In this document: in pieces, positions 62,398 to 64,000 of the stretch
How positions within the stretch are numbered: the first letter of the stretch is position 1
Layout of the letters: every line of letters starts with the position of its first letter
Source: Cytophagaceae bacterium
GTDB lineage: Bacteria; Bacteroidota; Bacteroidia; Cytophagales; UBA9547
Reading direction: 5' to 3'
Assembly: GCA_027488865.1 (NCBI GenBank)
Contig: JAIYAU010000058.1
Location: 66,724 to 130,723 of the forward strand
DNA length: 64,000 nt
The notes under the pieces: generated by a model
The model's input: the letters and a program-made list of their open reading frames with translations, nothing else
Told to the model about the DNA's origin: nothing
Databases searched by the model: none
Position numbers and translations under genes: made by a program

Positions 62398-63524
62398 TTG
62401 TCTTGGTTTTTAAATTCAACATAAAATGTACTGCCTTTATCCACATCGCTTTCTACCCAAATTTTCCCTCCCATTGCATCCACCTGCGTTTTAGTCATAA
62501 ACAAACCAAACCCATTCGCCTCGGGATGCTCGTGAAATACTTTGCGGATTTTAAAAAGTTTATGTTTGTGCAACTTCAAATCAATACCCAAACCATTATC
62601 TGCAACCGATAACACAACAGTGTCATTTCTTTTTTCTGTTTTAATTTTAATAATCGGTTTCCTGTCGGGCGATTTATATTTCAAGGCATTGCTCACTAAA
62701 TTCGTAAAAATGCTATCCATATATTTTTGAGGAAAAAAGATAATAGCGGCGTCATCAAAATTTATTTCAAGCTTAGCTTCAAACAATGTTATCTGCGTTT
62801 CAAAACCTTTCAGAACATCGTTCAGGCAATCTTTCATAATTATTTTGTCAGATTTAATTTCCACATCCTGCCTCACCTGAACAGATTCTACCAATTCCGA
62901 AAACACCTCGTTCAAATGCGTCACCACAGGTTTTATTTTTCCAATCAATTCATTCCGTTCCACTTCATCCTCGCTTATTTCAATATAATCAACCAGCATG
63001 GCAATATTTACAAGCGGTGCCCGCAAATTATGCGAAACAATATTGCAGAAATCAGCCAACTGGATGTTTTGCGCTTCCAGCGCACTCGTTCTTTCAATTA
63101 CCTTCTGCTCCAGTTCGACATTCAGTTTTTTGATTTGCTCCTCTGTATTTTTTCGTTCGGTAATATCACGTGCTATGGCATACAGCGTTCCTATAAGAGG
63201 GTCGGAAGTGCTGTTCCAGTCAAACCACAGATAGCTTCCGTCTTTTTTGCGGTATCGGTTTACAAAATTTATGGTGACGGCTCCGGTTTTTAGTTTTTCT
63301 ATTTCCTGAAGCGTGGAAGCAATATCATCCGGATGAATGAAATTCAAAAATTGACTTTCGTGCAATTCTTTTTCTGAATATCCCAGCACCTTTTCCCAGT
63401 TAGGATTAACAATTTCGAAATATCCCTGAACATTTGCAATGCAGGTAAGGTCATTACTATTGTAAAAAAAGTGTTTGTATTGAATTAGCTGCTCTTCTGC
63501 TTTTATGATTTCATCGGTTTTCAT
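62394..63524 (-). CDS. PAS-domain sensor histidine kinase
   Basis: The 376-residue protein has a PAS domain (residues about 17-130; YFEIVNPNWEKVLGYSEKEL, FIHPDDIASTL, ARDITERK), a coiled-coil linker, a HisKA domain with the phosphorylated histidine in FCNIVSHNLRAPLVN, and a HATPase domain with N-box NLVSNALKY, G1 VADNGLGID and G2 GFGLFMTKTQ. There are no membrane segments, so it senses a cytoplasmic signal. It is coupled to the downstream response regulator. Base composition is slightly more GC-rich than in the neighbouring cassette genes. Confidence 0.94.
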   Translation of the reverse strand: MKTDEIIKAEEQLIQYKHFFYNSNDLTCIANVQGYFEIVNPNWEKVLGYSEKELHESQFLNFIHPDDIASTLQEIEKLKTGAVTINFVNRYRKKDGSYLWFDWNSTSDPLIGTLYAIARDITERKNTEEQIKKLNVELEQKVIERTSALEAQNIQLADFCNIVSHNLRAPLVNIAMLVDYIEISEDEVERNELIGKIKPVVTHLNEVFSELVESVQVRQDVEIKSDKIIMKDCLNDVLKGFETQITLFEAKLEINFDDAAIIFFPQKYMDSIFTNLVSNALKYKSPDRKPIIKIKTEKRNDTVVLSVADNGLGIDLKLHKHKLFKIRKVFHEHPEANGFGLFMTKTQVDAMGGKIWVESDVDKGSTFYVEFKNQDK

Positions 63525-63765
63525 GTTTATTTTTTATGTTAAGATGGCCACTTATGAATAAAAACAATTCTCAAAGTAATTTTTTGTCCCCAGTTTTAAG
63601 TTGCTACTGTCGTGTCAAGATATGTTAAAGTATCTACTGTGAACTGTCATTTTTAAGCATTGGCTGTAATGGTTATATTTACTTAATTGTGTAAATATCC
63701 GCCATATGCGCAATAGGCTTTTAATTTAACATTTAGATTTATTAAACAAGTTTAGTATTAATTTC
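63525..63765. other. Intergenic region upstream of the kinase, no gene seen
   Basis: The region is AT-rich, with no ORF of note. It separates the two-component operon from the recombinase relic. Confidence 0.4.
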
Positions 63766-63912
63766 TTACAATTCCAATTCATCCAAAGGAAAAACCATTT
63801 GGTCAATTCCTTTGGTGGTTTTGTGGGTGTAAATCTTTTGGTGGTTTTGCTGCTTTCTTGCTCTATTTGGCTTTGAATACATCTCAAATCAATGCAATTT
63901 AGCGTCAGATCT
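63766..63912 (-). pseudogene. Decayed tyrosine recombinase (integrase), C-terminal tail
   Basis: A minus-strand frame of 48 codons plus stop reads ...NCIDLRCIQSQIEQESSKTT followed by QKIYTHKTTKGIDQ and FPLDELEL. This matches the end of tyrosine recombinases ('GTDLRYIQELLGHxSSKTTxIYTH' and a closing 'KSPLD'). The second-box histidine is Gln here, the stretch LLG is changed, and the nucleophile Tyr (IYTH) remains. A TGA lies just upstream, there is no start codon, and the catalytic arginines are missing from this frame. It is therefore a relic, not an active integrase. Confidence 0.7.
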
Positions 63913-64000
63913 CAGTTTTAAATACCTATAATTTGCGGATTTTAGCCTTACTTTTTTATTTTATCATCGGTTGCGTTAATATTTCTATATGGAGGGATTT

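Noticed and set aside
62727-63293. 188-residue plus-strand ORF opposite the histidine kinase
   Set aside because: The opposite strand encodes a complete kinase with all motifs; this ORF has none.

Overview
The window is AT-rich and reads as the chromosome of a Bacteroidota member with a type IX secretion system (T9SS). The evidence is: giant exported proteins ending in T9SS sorting domains, the regulator PorX, a GldN-like protein, Bacteroidota-type promoters (TTTG-N18/21-TAnnTTTG) in front of rpsT, leuS and a giant gene, and a long LeuRS with an insertion before KMSKS. I cannot name the species.

0-1.6 kb holds folE (cut by the window edge), queD and rpsT. 1.6-27.6 kb is dominated by two giant minus-strand genes for exported repeat proteins of 3799 and 3608 residues, separated by a small secreted protein and leuS. 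27.9-32.4 kb on the plus strand carries a GNAT acetyltransferase, porX, and a CHASE2 plus FecR-like/TPR envelope pair. 32.5-47 kb is mostly core metabolism and cell-surface genes: aroC, pyrD, a T9SS-type secreted expansin, an SGNH hydrolase, an scoB/NlpC-P60/HNH cluster, an outer-membrane/lipoprotein trio, a U32 peptidase, a dicarboxylate-type symporter and an acyl-CoA dehydrogenase. A truncated secreted-protein gene and a trypsin-like protease follow.

48.2-55.1 kb is the most striking part. It is a tightly packed, visibly more GC-rich minus-strand operon of eight genes: a SpeD-like decarboxylase, two zinc-ribbon DUF4178 proteins, a 50-residue membrane protein missing from the ORF track, DUF350, a membrane-embedded spermidine-synthase-like protein, a Tat-exported FAD amine-oxidase-like protein, and a multi-pass membrane protein with conserved histidines. 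I read it as a polyamine-linked envelope modification system of unknown product.

55.1-64 kb is an accessory region. It has a RhuM gene between two nearly identical 106-bp palindromic direct repeats, a KilA-N relic, a GldN-like/EF-hand gene pair, a PP2C phosphatase, a DUF6882-like zinc protein followed by an attC-like palindrome, a GxxExxY nuclease-fold gene between terminal inverted repeats, and a histidine kinase/response regulator pair. At the right edge lies a decayed tyrosine recombinase tail. The layout suggests an integron-like or otherwise mobile cassette region.
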